Under the pieces are notes generated by a model. That model made no database searches. It was not told the origin of the DNA and saw only the letters and a list, made by a program, of their open reading frames with translations. From contig NCHA01000001.1 in assembly GCA_002257025.1 (NCBI GenBank), positions 372,001-436,000 of the forward strand: a stretch of 64,000 bases of DNA, given 5' to 3'. The stretch is from Sphingobacteriales bacterium 16-39-50 (GTDB lineage Bacteria; Bacteroidota; Bacteroidia; Sphingobacteriales; Sphingobacteriaceae). Both the position numbers and the translations under genes were made by a program. This document shows, piece after piece, positions 8,458 through 17,194 of the stretch (position 1 is the stretch's first letter; each line of letters begins with the position of its first letter).

Positions 8458-9045
8458 GTGCCATTATTTCTTTTACAATTTCAGAGAATTACCTGGGGTT
8501 TTAGGAAGAATTTAAGACGACCATTTATTCCCTTATTCTTATCATTTTGTTTTTTTTAGAGTAAATGTTTATATTTTCTTAAAAGAAAATCCTCCCTCCA
8601 AACTTACATTCCCAATACAAGATTTCTCCATATTCTGTTCGAATCCTGGCTATACTTTGTAGCTATATGGTTCGTAAAAGAACAGGGATGTACCCTAGAA
8701 GGATCCGGGATGCCTTTGATGTTTTCCCGAAGCCTTCCCGGAACTGTCTCGGAACTGTCCCGGAACTGGTACGAAGAAAATACTAAGGACTCCCCTAGCG
8801 TTCCCGGGGAAAACCAGGTTGTGGTAAGTTCTGAAATTCTTGAAGGGATAATATTTCTTTAAAGTTAAATAGCTTTAAGAAATTTTAAGAATCAGGAGAA
8901 AAACCTTAGGTATTTATCCCTGTACTTTGATTAGCAAAACCTATATGAAAGTATGATTTTTGGGGCAGATTTACAAATGAATTATGTTTACCCGGATTTT
9001 TTCTGATCCTCCGTTCCATTGATCAGAGCTAAAACTTGAGATAGT
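8458..9045. other. Gene-poor accessory stretch with an 11-bp triple repeat
   Basis: About 590 bases without a gene I can defend. Within it, three 11-bp units run head to tail at 8737-8769 (CCCGGAACTGT, CTCGGAACTGT, CCCGGAACTGG) in a segment richer in GC than its surroundings. A 39-codon ATG frame (8667-8786) crosses these units, with a basic start (MVRKRTGMYPRRIRDAF). It has no recognisable family and may be only an accident of the repeat. Confidence 0.4.
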
Positions 9046-9079
9046 AAAAAAAAGGGCCGAATAACTAGTATTCGACCCT
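9046..9079 (-). terminator. Intrinsic terminator of the candidate small RNA
   Basis: Read on the minus strand, AGGGTCGAATA pairs with TATTCGGCCCT (one G-U pair) around a 5-base loop and runs into eight T residues. Confidence 0.75.
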
Positions 9080-9122
9080 ACATCTACCTATGAAAAACAT
9101 GCCCTTTGGGGGGCAACTTCAT
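9046..9122 (-). ncRNA. Candidate small RNA with intrinsic terminator
   Basis: On the minus strand, a promoter-like pair (TTTG at 9159-9156 and TATAAATTG at 9135-9127, 20 bases apart) is followed about 80 bases later by a strong terminator (9079-9046). The stretch between has no good reading frame but forms a short GCCC/GGGC hairpin at 9102-9115. The expected product is about 75 nt. Seen: promoter-like and terminator elements. Inferred: that a stable RNA is made. Confidence 0.45.
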
Positions 9123-9140
9123 AAGACAATTTATATGCCA

Positions 9141-9159
9141 TTTGGCAAACAATGCCAAA
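9141..9159. promoter_or_regulatory. Inverted repeat TTTGGCA-N5-TGCCAAA
   Basis: Perfect 7-bp arms around AACAA. It overlaps the upstream promoter element of the candidate small RNA, so it would be well placed as an operator. The binding protein is unknown. Confidence 0.5.
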
Positions 9160-9307
9160 CGCTTAAAATCAATGAATTAGCGGGAATGGGATTCCCAGAT
9201 TGAAGAGAATATACCCCAATATGTAGATATATTTCCCCGCTATGATCATTTTTTTATTAAATTAAGGGCTATTAGCATTTGAGATTTTCTTAATATTATA
9301 AGATGGA

Positions 9308-9322
9308 CAGGTTCTGAACCTG
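9308..9322. repeat. Perfect inverted repeat CAGGTTC-T-GAACCTG
   Basis: Fifteen-base palindrome about 20 bases past the stop of the minus-strand reductase gene. No T-run follows, so it is a weak terminator candidate at best and could instead be a protein site. Confidence 0.45.
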
Positions 9323-9343
9323 ATCTGCTCTAAAACCAAACAT

Positions 9344-9877
9344 TTAATTATCAATACTGTATCGAAGAGATATCAAACCGGTCTCGTAAGTTTTGGATTC
9401 AAGCAGAGTAATTTTAGTACGACTTTCCTTTTCCCGGAAAAGAGCTTTGCCACTTCCAAGTAGGATGGGATGTACTGATAACCACAATTCGTCAATCAAT
9501 CCTTCTTTAAAAAGTACATCAGTGAGTGATGCACCCCCGTAAAGCCAGATATCTTTACCGGGCTGCTCTTTTATCCTTCGCGCCTCTGCCATACTATCTT
9601 CGGATACAAGCACAGCGCCTTCTTTTACTGAAGTAAGTGTTCTGGAGAACACGTACTCAGTCATTGCAGGCATGCCAGGAATCGTTTCCCCATTATTGCT
9701 ATCTGCGTGCTTCTGCGCTATTTCGTAGCTTTTACGGCCAATGAAGATGGTATCCACACGGGTAAAGAATTCATTTAAACCATAGTCCTGATCTGTAAAA
9801 CACCAGTCGTATTCACCATTTGGGCCTTCGATGTATCCATCTAAAGTTATGGCCAGTCCCAATATTACTTTTCGCAT
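9344..9877 (-). CDS. RibD C-terminal/dihydrofolate-reductase-like protein
   Basis: 177 residues from the ATG at 9877 (MRKVILGLAITLDGYI), which matches how this family usually begins; an in-frame ATG eight codons upstream would only add a short unconserved tail. The fold is that of RibD_C/DHFR reductases: the N-terminal NADPH-binding strand with LDGYI, a FIGRKSYE segment, and DIWLYGGASLTDVLFKEGLIDELWLSVHPILLGSG near the C-terminus (residue run split by strands). Such stand-alone proteins are thought to be NADPH-dependent reductases of unknown substrate and are not the main folate enzyme. It lies next to a broken AraC regulator that may once have controlled it. Confidence 0.88.
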   Translation of the reverse strand: MRKVILGLAITLDGYIEGPNGEYDWCFTDQDYGLNEFFTRVDTIFIGRKSYEIAQKHADSNNGETIPGMPAMTEYVFSRTLTSVKEGAVLVSEDSMAEARRIKEQPGKDIWLYGGASLTDVLFKEGLIDELWLSVHPILLGSGKALFREKESRTKITLLESKTYETGLISLRYSIDN

Positions 9878-9943
9878 ATCATTTGTGTTTTTGTCTTGCA
9901 AAATTGAGAAGATCCAATCATTCCAAATTGTACAAATCGGACA

Positions 9944-10721
9944 TCAATATAAAATATGTGTCGAAAGAGCGACCTCACCTGGTGTATGTCCTGTAAAGGA
10001 CTTGTAATCCCGGTTAAAATGTGCCTGATCGTAATACTTTTATAAGCCAGCTCGGTTAAAGAGAGTAAAGGGTACTTTTTCAGGTGATCAAGTGACCTGA
10101 TAAACCTGCAGACACGCAGGTATTCTTTTGGCGACAAGCCGATAATCTGCTGAAACTTTCGTGAAAGATGGCGCTGGCTAAGGCCGGTATCAGTACTGAG
10201 CTGCTAACTTGTATATTGCCAGCTGATCTCCGGATCTTCTCCAAACATTGGGCTATCTGCTGATCCCGTTCATTTCGCATCAATTGTTGTAAGAGATATT
10301 TCTGAATAATAGCTGAACGTTCATTATGACTAAAGGCATCAGCCAGCTTGCTCTCTATCTTTCCTGCCATACTATTCCATAAATCAGACAATGATATAGT
10401 TCTGTCGGCCAGCAGATGCATCGGTAAATTAAAAAATCTACAGGCTGCTCCGGGATAAAAGCAAATGGCTATGCAACCAGCGCCTTTACGCATCTGCACA
10501 TCCGAATAACGGCTCAACCGGGATGTAACAATGCTCCGATCGTATAACTCATTTCCAATAATGGCAAGAGGTGTACTGGTGTAGTTCACAAATAACTCAA
10601 CACAAGTATCAGGTAAAACACGAATATGGTTAGTATCAGTGCCATCTTCGCAGTCCATTGTGCATATCAGCTTTATGTAGGACTGCAGCTCCGGAAAGAC
10701 TTCAAACTGCTGAATTAACAT
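9944..10721 (-). pseudogene. AraC-family regulator disrupted by two frameshifts
   Basis: Residues 1-213 from the ATG at 10721 give the DUF6597-like N-terminal domain (VLPDTCVELFVNY; GCIAICFYPGAACRFF) and the beginning of the AraC domain. At about 10196-10205 the frame must shift to continue as LSTDTGLSQRHLSRKF and GLSPKEYLRVCRFIRSL. A second shift at about 10042 is needed to reach YYDQAHFNRDYKSFTGHTPGE before a TGA at 9944-9946. Both fit single-base deletions. With both repaired, the frame encodes a complete two-helix-turn-helix AraC domain. Either the gene is dead or the assembly has two errors; the surrounding genes show no such errors, which favours a real pseudogene. Confidence 0.8.
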
Positions 10722-10913
10722 ATATATAAATATAACTTATGTCAACAAATTGCGGGCAAATTTTGATTAATTGAATCGAACAAAGATTCTGTAGATAATG
10801 AATTGAGAAAATTTTGTTCCAGGGATGCATAAATGAACCACAAACCTCCAGATAACAATCGGAAACTCTAAGCATCCCTATTACCTTCGGGGAGCAATAC
10901 CCTACCAAAAACT

Positions 10914-10948
10914 AAAAAAAAAGGCCTCAGCTTTTAACTAAGACCTTT
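10914..10948 (-). terminator. Terminator after tRNA-His
   Basis: On the minus strand AGGTCTTAG pairs with CTGAGGCCT (two G-U pairs), followed by a run of nine T residues, just past the tRNA 3' end. Confidence 0.85.
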
Positions 10949-10956
10949 CTATAACG

Positions 10957-11031
10957 GGTGGCTGATGGGGCTCGAACCCACGACCCTCGGCACCACAAAC
11001 CAATACTCTAACCAACTGAGCTACAGCCACC
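10957..11031 (-). tRNA. tRNA-His (GTG)
   Basis: Read on the minus strand, the acceptor GTGGCTG (11030-11024) pairs with CAGCCAC. The D arm is GCTC/GAGT, the anticodon loop is TTGTGGT with anticodon GTG (reads CAC/CAT), and the T loop is TTCGAGC. An extra 5' G at 11031 opposite discriminator C at 10957 is the histidine-specific G-1:C73 pair and confirms the identity. CCA is not encoded. A terminator follows. Confidence 0.95.
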
Positions 11032-11222
11032 GTTTTATTTCTGCAAAACTAAGCATTTCGGGAGATATTGCAAATTTTTTGTATTAAATTTCAATACTGA
11101 TAATCAGCATGATGGCGTTCCAGAATAGCTTTAAGATCATTTAATCCCTAATCTTAACGTGATGTTCCTGTCATATTTAGAACATTATATTCTGAGCTTA
11201 TACATTTAGCCTTCTTAAGTAT

Positions 11223-11230
11223 TAAATTTG
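11223..11230 (+). promoter_or_regulatory. -7 promoter box TAAATTTG for copA
   Basis: Exact TAnnTTTG match, 25 bases before the copper-ATPase start codon. Confidence 0.6.
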
Positions 11231-11254
11231 CACAGAGCCTCATAAAAGACATAT

Positions 11255-13354
11255 ATGGAAAAAGAAGAATTGATTGAACTTCAGGTGAGCGGTATGCATT
11301 GCAATAACTGTGCGTTATCAGTCCATAAATTACTTGAAAAAAAAGGGTTGCAGGATATCTATGTTGATTTTGCGAACGATGAGGTAAAATTCAAAACCAG
11401 TAAGCCTTCAGAAACTCCACTAATTATCAAGGATATTGAAGGTTTAGGATATAAGGTAAGTGAGGAAAGTATCCCTATTCAGGAAAAATTCTTTGAAAAA
11501 GTAGAGAACAAATTCTATTTCAGCCTCATTTTTACTATTCCCCTCTTCTCACATATGTTTTTGCCTTTCCATTGGCTGCACAACCCTTTGGTTCAGTTAG
11601 GCTTATGTATTCCGGTTTATATTTTAGGATGTATCCATTTTGGCAAAAGTGCTTTCAATTCATTAAAGAATGGAATCCCAAATATGGATGTTCTTATTTT
11701 TATCGGCTCCAGTGCTGCCTTTATTTATAGTTTATATGGAACTATACAGAATTTGGGACCCGACTTTTTGTTTTATGAAACTGCAGCCACCATCATCACC
11801 CTGGTACTGTTAGGAAATGTTTTAGAAAAGAGGTCTGTAACACAAACCACATCAGCTGTCAGAGATCTGATGAAATTTCAGGAAGCAAAAGCAAATAAAC
11901 TGCTAAATGGGGAAATCTTGATAGTAAATTCACAGGAAGTAGTTCCGGGGGATACACTAGTCATCAATTCAGGTGATAAAATTCCTGTTGATGGGGAAAT
12001 CATTTGGGGTGAAGCCTCTGTCAATGAGTCGATGCTTACAGGCGAGAGTCTGCCTGTAGAGAAATCCAAATATGATCAGGTAATCGGTGGCACTTTGATT
12101 GAAAAGGGCAGCATACATATTCTGGTAACTAAAACCGGAAAACATACTATTTTATCACAGATCATTGATCTGATGAAAAAAGCACAGTCGGCAAAACCGC
12201 CCATTCAAAAATTGGGAGATCAGGTGGCCGCTATATTTGTGCCGGTAGTGGTTGGTATTGCCGTTCTAACTTTTGTTTTGGCCTATTATTCCTTTGATCT
12301 CAGCTTTCAAAAATCTATGCTGAATGCAATTGCTGTGCTGGTCATTTCCTGCCCCTGTGCTATGGGTTTAGCCACACCTACCGCAGTGATGGTTGGTTTG
12401 GGCAGAGCGGCTAAAAATGGCATTCTGATCAAGGGTGGAAATACACTTGAAGAGATAGCCAAGCTAAAATATATGGTCTTTGATAAAACTGGAACACTCA
12501 CTACCGGAAAATTCAAAATCAAAAAGATCGACAGCATAAGTATTTCGCAGAAGAAAGCTGAATCAATCATTTATGGTATAGAAGCCTATTCAAATCATCC
12601 CATTGCACGATCCCTGGTTTCTGAGCTTAGTGCAGGAAATCCTGAAAAAATAATATTCACGAAAGTATCAGAGGAAAAAGGCCTCGGAATGAACGGAACT
12701 GATTCAGAGGGAAATACCTATCAGTTTGGATCGAAACAAATCTTAGATCAGGATGAAGAACAGGGAGATTTTAGCCTTTTCCTTAAAATGAATGGAACCC
12801 TTTTGGCTCGGATTGAAATTGAAGACGAGATCAAAGCAGATGCTTCCCGACTGATCACAACTCTAAAAAATATGGGGATTAAGCCGGTTTTACTGAGTGG
12901 TGATCTGAAAAAGAAATGTGAAGATCTGGCTGCTATTTTAGGTATTGAGGAGGTATATGCCGAAACCCAGCCTCATCAGAAGCTTGAGATCATTGAAAGT
13001 ATTAAAAAAAGGGGTAAAACAGCGATGGTAGGTGATGGAATAAATGATGCCCCTGCCCTAACTACCTCAGATGTTGGAATTTCAATGAGTGATTCAAGTC
13101 AGATCGCAATCCAGTCTGCCGAAGTGGTCCTGTTAAAGAATGAACTGGGAGTTATAGATCAGATGTTACGAATCGGGAAGCATACACTTTTGACGATTAA
13201 ACAGAATCTCTTCTGGGCATTTTTCTACAATGTTGTGGCTATACCTGTAGCGGCATTTGGTTTTCTTAACCCAATGGTTGGAGCCTTAACAATGGCTTTT
13301 TCAGATGTCATTGTAATCGGCAATTCTATCCGCTTAAAAACTAAATCACTATAA
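11255..13354 (+). CDS. copA: Copper-transporting P1B-type ATPase
   Basis: 699 residues. One N-terminal heavy-metal-associated domain (GMHCNNC, C16/C19) precedes the membrane region. The ATPase hallmarks are all present: TGES in the actuator domain (about 262), the CPC metal site in a membrane helix (about 366-368), the DKTGT phosphorylation site (about 410), the SNHP motif of the nucleotide-binding domain, and GDGINDAP (about 593). The CPC site and the YN pair in the next-to-last helix (WAFFYNV) fit Cu+ export. The last helix has SDVIVIGNS rather than the textbook M-x-x-S-S, a variant I believe is usual in Bacteroidota. Expected to pump Cu+ out of the cytoplasm. No copper regulator or chaperone is adjacent. 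Confidence 0.92.
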   Translation: MEKEELIELQVSGMHCNNCALSVHKLLEKKGLQDIYVDFANDEVKFKTSKPSETPLIIKDIEGLGYKVSEESIPIQEKFFEKVENKFYFSLIFTIPLFSHMFLPFHWLHNPLVQLGLCIPVYILGCIHFGKSAFNSLKNGIPNMDVLIFIGSSAAFIYSLYGTIQNLGPDFLFYETAATIITLVLLGNVLEKRSVTQTTSAVRDLMKFQEAKANKLLNGEILIVNSQEVVPGDTLVINSGDKIPVDGEIIWGEASVNESMLTGESLPVEKSKYDQVIGGTLIEKGSIHILVTKTGKHTILSQIIDLMKKAQSAKPPIQKLGDQVAAIFVPVVVGIAVLTFVLAYYSFDLSFQKSMLNAIAVLVISCPCAMGLATPTAVMVGLGRAAKNGILIKGGNTLEEIAKLKYMVFDKTGTLTTGKFKIKKIDSISISQKKAESIIYGIEAYSNHPIARSLVSELSAGNPEKIIFTKVSEEKGLGMNGTDSEGNTYQFGSKQILDQDEEQGDFSLFLKMNGTLLARIEIEDEIKADASRLITTLKNMGIKPVLLSGDLKKKCEDLAAILGIEEVYAETQPHQKLEIIESIKKRGKTAMVGDGINDAPALTTSDVGISMSDSSQIAIQSAEVVLLKNELGVIDQMLRIGKHTLLTIKQNLFWAFFYNVVAIPVAAFGFLNPMVGALTMAFSDVIVIGNSIRLKTKSL

Positions 13355-13376
13355 TTGCGCATTAAAAGCATTTTTA

Positions 13377-13844
13377 ATGATCAATATCTATACTGACGGT
13401 GCATCGAGCGGGAATCCTGGTCCCGGAGGATTTGGGGTAATACTGCATTCAGGTAAGCATTATAAAGAAATTTCTGAGGGATATCGAAAAACAACCAATA
13501 ACCGCATGGAATTGCTCGCCGTAATCACCGGACTGGAAAGTATCAAAAATCCTGGGCAGGAGATTATGATCTATTCAGATTCTAAATATATTATCGACTC
13601 GGTTGAGAAAAAATGGGTGTTTAATTGGGTCAGGACTAACTTTAAGGATAAGAAAAACAAGGACCTATGGCTTAGATTTCTGGAGGTCTACAAACAACAT
13701 AAAATTCGTTTTACCTGGGTAAAAGGGCATAATGGTCACCCGGAGAATGAACGATGTGATGAACTGGCAGTTCAGGCTTCGAAACAAAAAAACCTTCTCA
13801 TTGATACTTATTTTGAGAAAGAGGAACTTAAATTAAATCTTTAA
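13377..13844 (+). CDS. rnhA: Ribonuclease HI
   Basis: 155 residues, the usual length. The four catalytic carboxylates are D7 ([15 protein letters not shown]), E45 (NNRMELLAV), D68 (IYSDSKYI) and D128 (NERCDELA), with the flexible-loop histidine in KGHNGH. The enzyme cleaves RNA in RNA-DNA hybrids, using two metal ions. It starts 22 bases after copA and is probably read through from it. Its stop codon overlaps the convergent fbp stop by four bases. Confidence 0.95.
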   Translation: MINIYTDGASSGNPGPGGFGVILHSGKHYKEISEGYRKTTNNRMELLAVITGLESIKNPGQEIMIYSDSKYIIDSVEKKWVFNWVRTNFKDKKNKDLWLRFLEVYKQHKIRFTWVKGHNGHPENERCDELAVQASKQKNLLIDTYFEKEELKLNL

Positions 13845-14911
13845 TCTAACCCTCCTACTATTCCCAATTTCTCCATTGTTGCCTCTGCTTTCTCATCTGG
13901 GGTTTTTGATGAATATGTATGCATCATTTCTTCAATCTTCAGGACCATGTTCTTTGATCCAATGAATATTGCAGATCGCTGATGCAGGGAGGTGACATCC
14001 TTATCGAGTATTCTGTTAAAACCGTCAGTCGCCCGGCCACCGGCCTGTTCAATAATAAAGGCCATTGGATTACATTCATAAACCAGACGAAGCTTACCAT
14101 TGGGCGCTCCTGATGTGGTAGGATAAATAAATATTCCTCCCTTAATCATGTTACGATGCACATCTGCAACCATGGAACCGATATATCGTGAAGTATAAGG
14201 CCGTGAAGTTTGTTGGTCCTCAACCTGACAATATTTTAAATATTTCTTCACCCCTTCAGGAAAATGAACATAATTTCCTTCATTAATTGAATAAATAACA
14301 CCATCCTCCGGTATTTTCATTTTGGGATGTGAAAGACAAAATTCTCCAATAGAAGGGTCTAGTGTAAATCCATTTACTCCTTTACCTGTCGTATAAACCA
14401 GCATGGTTGAGGATCCATATATTATATAGCCTGCAGCAACCTGCTCAGTACCTTTTTGAAGTACATCTTCAATAGTAGCTTTACCGTCTGTTGATACTCT
14501 TCTGTAAATGGAAAAAATAGTCCCTACTGCTACATTGACATCAATATTAGAAGATCCGTCCAAAGGATCCATAGCTACAATGTATTTCGCGTTCTTGGAG
14601 ACTTCGCCATCTATATGTACAAACTCATCGTTTTCTTCTGAAGCAACTATACAACACTCACCTCCACTCTTCAATGCAGCAATAAATTGTTCATTGGCAA
14701 AGACATCCAACTTTTTTTGTGATTCGCCCTGTATATTGATCGTACCAACATCTCCAAGTATGTCCATCAGGCCCGCCTTATTTACTTCACGGTTAACAAT
14801 TTTAGCGGCAATTCCTATATCTCTCAACAATCGTGACAACTCCCCTTTTGCATATGGAAAATCGCTTTGCTTTTCAATAATAAACTGTCCTAATGTTAAA
14901 ATGCCTTTCAT
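13841..14911 (-). CDS. fbp: Fructose-1,6-bisphosphatase, class I
   Basis: 356 residues. The metal-binding core is intact ([19 protein letters not shown] upstream), as is the sugar-phosphate-binding region ([21 protein letters not shown]). Class I FBPase removes the 1-phosphate of fructose 1,6-bisphosphate in gluconeogenesis. It is the last gene of a tight minus-strand set: VOC protein, trmN6, phosphoesterase, fbp, with gaps of -1, 10 and 21 bases. It overlaps rnhA tail to tail by four bases. Confidence 0.95.
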   Translation of the reverse strand: MKGILTLGQFIIEKQSDFPYAKGELSRLLRDIGIAAKIVNREVNKAGLMDILGDVGTINIQGESQKKLDVFANEQFIAALKSGGECCIVASEENDEFVHIDGEVSKNAKYIVAMDPLDGSSNIDVNVAVGTIFSIYRRVSTDGKATIEDVLQKGTEQVAAGYIIYGSSTMLVYTTGKGVNGFTLDPSIGEFCLSHPKMKIPEDGVIYSINEGNYVHFPEGVKKYLKYCQVEDQQTSRPYTSRYIGSMVADVHRNMIKGGIFIYPTTSGAPNGKLRLVYECNPMAFIIEQAGGRATDGFNRILDKDVTSLHQRSAIFIGSKNMVLKIEEMMHTYSSKTPDEKAEATMEKLGIVGGLD

Positions 14912-14932
14912 ATACTTAGTGTACTTTTTACG

Positions 14933-15430
14933 CTATCTGTTTGCTAATTCTATGACGTCTAAGTTATGAATTTTTTCTCCTGAAATGCAAAACCGAAGCA
15001 ATGTGCGAACTTTATGCCAGCCTTGCTTTCCTGCAGCCCCGGGATTTAAGTGTAAACAACTTATTTTTTTATCATAAATAACCTTGAGAATATGGGAATG
15101 ACCAGTGATGAAAAGTCCCGGAGGATTTTGGTATATTTTTTCCCGGATACCGGGGGAGTATCTTCCGGGATAACCACCGATATGGGTTATCCATACTTTT
15201 AAGTCTTCGCAATCAAATCTTAAATGCTCAGGATACTGCAATCTGACATCCTGTCCATCAATATTTCCATAAACTCCCCTGAGTGGTTTAAATGCATTCA
15301 ATTGATCCGCAATTTCAATGGTACCGAAATCACCGGCATGCCAGATCTCATCACAGTTTTCAAAATGCCTGAAAACAGAATCATCCAGGTATCCATGCGT
15401 ATCTGAAATTAGGCCGATTGTTTTCATCAC
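14933..15430 (-). CDS. YfcE/MJ0936-type metallophosphoesterase
   Basis: 165 residues. All metal-ligand blocks of calcineurin-like phosphoesterases are visible: D10-x-H12 (SDTHG), GD (HAGDFG), GN-x-D (YGNIDG), a histidine in WITHIGG, and GHSH. Small single-domain members hydrolyse phosphodiesters in vitro, and their cellular substrate is not settled. It begins 10 bases after the trmN6 stop and ends 21 bases before fbp, so it belongs to that operon. A second ATG three bases in is an equally good start. Confidence 0.9.
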   Translation of the reverse strand: MMKTIGLISDTHGYLDDSVFRHFENCDEIWHAGDFGTIEIADQLNAFKPLRGVYGNIDGQDVRLQYPEHLRFDCEDLKVWITHIGGYPGRYSPGIREKIYQNPPGLFITGHSHILKVIYDKKISCLHLNPGAAGKQGWHKVRTLLRFCISGEKIHNLDVIELANR

Positions 15431-15440
15431 TGAATATGCA

Positions 15441-16145
15441 TTAAAAAATTGTAAGATAATCCTTTAAAAGATTTCTATAAGCGGCTGAGTAGACGCCTTT
15501 ACTCTCATAGATAACCAGGCCCTGCTCTACCGGAACAAGGGTTTCAAACCCCATGATCATAATTGTACGATGTGGTTTTGACTCTGGAAATGAATAAATT
15601 AATATCTCCTTCTGAACTTTTAAGCCGGAAACCATTCTTTTTACCATTTCAGCAGTTTCCAGAGGAAGAATAATACAGAGATGTCCTGATTGATCCAAAT
15701 GTTTTGATGATTCTGTCAGTAATACCTCAAAAAAAGAGAGATCTGTATGCCGGGCGACACTTTTTTCCGCGCTTTTAGAACTTAGTGAATTAATAAAAAA
15801 AGGCGGATTAGAAATAATCAGGTCGTACTGTTTATTATTATCTGTAAAATACTCTTTGATTGAACTGTGGAATAATATTATTCTATTCGAAAATGGAGAA
15901 TTTAAAAAATTCAATTTAGCTGTATCAGCAGCATTCTGATCTATCTCAACAGCATGAACTATTGCCGAAATATATTTCTGAGCAAGCATTAAAGCAATCA
16001 ATCCGGTCCCTGTTCCAACATCCAGTATTTTTGCAGGATTATTGAAATCAGCCAGTGCAGCAAGCAATACTCCATCGGTATTTACTTTCATTGCACAGTT
16101 TGCCTGATCAATTCTAAACTGCTTGAAATGAAAAATAGACGACAT
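15441..16145 (-). CDS. trmN6: tRNA1(Val) A37 N6-methyltransferase
   Basis: 234 residues. SAM-binding motif I is DVGTGTG (42-48), an acidic residue ends strand 2 (AVEIDQ, about 65-70), and the catalytic NPPF motif of N6-adenine methyltransferases is at 113-116. The overall pattern (FHFKQFRIDQANCAMKV at the start) matches YfiC/TrmN6, which methylates A37 of tRNA1(Val). The start codon overlaps the VOC stop as TGATG, so translation is coupled. Confidence 0.9.
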   Translation of the reverse strand: MSSIFHFKQFRIDQANCAMKVNTDGVLLAALADFNNPAKILDVGTGTGLIALMLAQKYISAIVHAVEIDQNAADTAKLNFLNSPFSNRIILFHSSIKEYFTDNNKQYDLIISNPPFFINSLSSKSAEKSVARHTDLSFFEVLLTESSKHLDQSGHLCIILPLETAEMVKRMVSGLKVQKEILIYSFPESKPHRTIMIMGFETLVPVEQGLVIYESKGVYSAAYRNLLKDYLTIF

Positions 16146-16534
16146 CAGCTCTCGTATAGTTCAATAGGCAATCCATCAGGGTCAGAAAAAAATACAAATT
16201 TCTTACCGGTAAACTCATCAACTCTTATTTCCTCTGTAATCACTCCCCTTCTGTTCAATTCACTTACAGATTGCGTCAAATCGTCTATTTCAAAAGCAAT
16301 ATGCCGCAAGCCTCTGGCTTCTGGACCCGAAACCCGTTCGGGTGGATTAGGAAAAGAGAATAATTCGATCTGATATCTGCCATTTACTGAAAGATCCAGT
16401 TTATGAGAATTTCGATCAGCTCTGTAAACTTCATTCAATATTTTAAGACCTAATATTTCAGTGTAAAAGTGTTTAGAGACCTCATAATCGGAACATATTA
16501 TTGCCAGATGATGTATGAAATTTAATTTAAGCAT
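16145..16534 (-). CDS. VOC (glyoxalase/bleomycin-resistance) superfamily protein
   Basis: 129 residues with two betaalphabetabetabeta modules. Likely metal ligands are the N-terminal histidine pair (IHHLAI, 8-9), the mid-protein HIAFEIDD, and a glutamate near the end (GLPIELYES). It resembles the small GloA2/YaeR branch, often called lactoylglutathione lyase-like, but its substrate is unproven. It is the first gene of the VOC-trmN6-phosphoesterase-fbp set. Confidence 0.85.
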   Translation of the reverse strand: MLKLNFIHHLAIICSDYEVSKHFYTEILGLKILNEVYRADRNSHKLDLSVNGRYQIELFSFPNPPERVSGPEARGLRHIAFEIDDLTQSVSELNRRGVITEEIRVDEFTGKKFVFFSDPDGLPIELYES

Positions 16535-17194
16535 ATTTATTCTCCATAAAATAACGTGAACTCGACATTATATTTAAAAAACCGCATACCTGCCAGCAGG
16601 CAGTAAAACATAGTACTTTACAACTTCTAACCTACATTTTAGACGCAGATAGCCTTGAAGCTTCGCTTCAATCTATCTTGTTTAAAATCTATGTTTCCTT
16701 TAAAGCATAATAAATTCAATCTATGTGGTTAAATCTTAATCATTAGATAGTTTAATTTCTTACTGACGTTAAAATAAGATAAAAGCATTCTATTAGCAGA
16801 AAGCAAGCTCTTTTCTCCAGAATTTCTGATTCTAAAATATGCACAGATTAAGCAGTCCATGCTTAAACATCCCTGAAAATTCAAAATTAGAAAAAAGCTT
16901 TGCTTTCTATTGATGATTATGAAACAGGATTCCTTTCAGGATATATTAAAGTAAGATTTCAAAATTTCATATGACAGGTAATGCCTAAAATTTAATACAA
17001 AGCACATTCTACCATCCCGCAAATAAAAACCTATGTTTTCAAGAGATATGGAAGCCAAAAATCGATTTTTTCAGTAATTTTTTAATTTTTGTTCAATTTT
17101 TATGATTTTTTTATGATTTTTTTGACATTTTTTATGTTTTTACGCATCAAAACATTTATTTTTATCAAAATTTTAATCAAACCCAAGCAAAACG
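16535..17194. other. 660-bp non-coding region upstream of glnN
   Basis: No gene is supported here. From left to right it holds a short palindrome CTGCC-AGC-AGGCAG-like element (16589-16603), the dispersed repeat copy A (16645-16760), the 14-bp palindrome AAAAATCGATTTTT (17057-17070), and a very T-rich tract (about 17070-17140) with tandem TTTTTATGAT words, ending 50 bases before glnN. Confidence 0.6.
16645..16760 (+). repeat. Dispersed repeat, copy A
   Basis: A segment of roughly 100 bases that recurs inverted at 63908-64000. Its left end is an imperfect hairpin, GATAG-C-CTTGAAGC / GCTTCAA-T-CTATC (16648-16676). Relative to copy B it carries a 16-base insertion after the hairpin (about 16677-16692). 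The similarity continues through TTTAAAGCATAATAAATTCA to about 16759. Confidence 0.8.

Noticed and set aside
8458-9045. Insertion-sequence remnant
   Set aside because: No transposase fragments or terminal inverted repeats could be found; only short tandem repeats are visible.
10702-10908. Minus-strand 68-codon frame upstream of the AraC pseudogene
   Set aside because: No family features, a biased composition from AT repeats, and overlap with the AraC start.
13841-13844. Four-base overlap of rnhA and fbp as a sign of an error
   Set aside because: Both proteins end normally; tail-to-tail overlap of stop codons is common.
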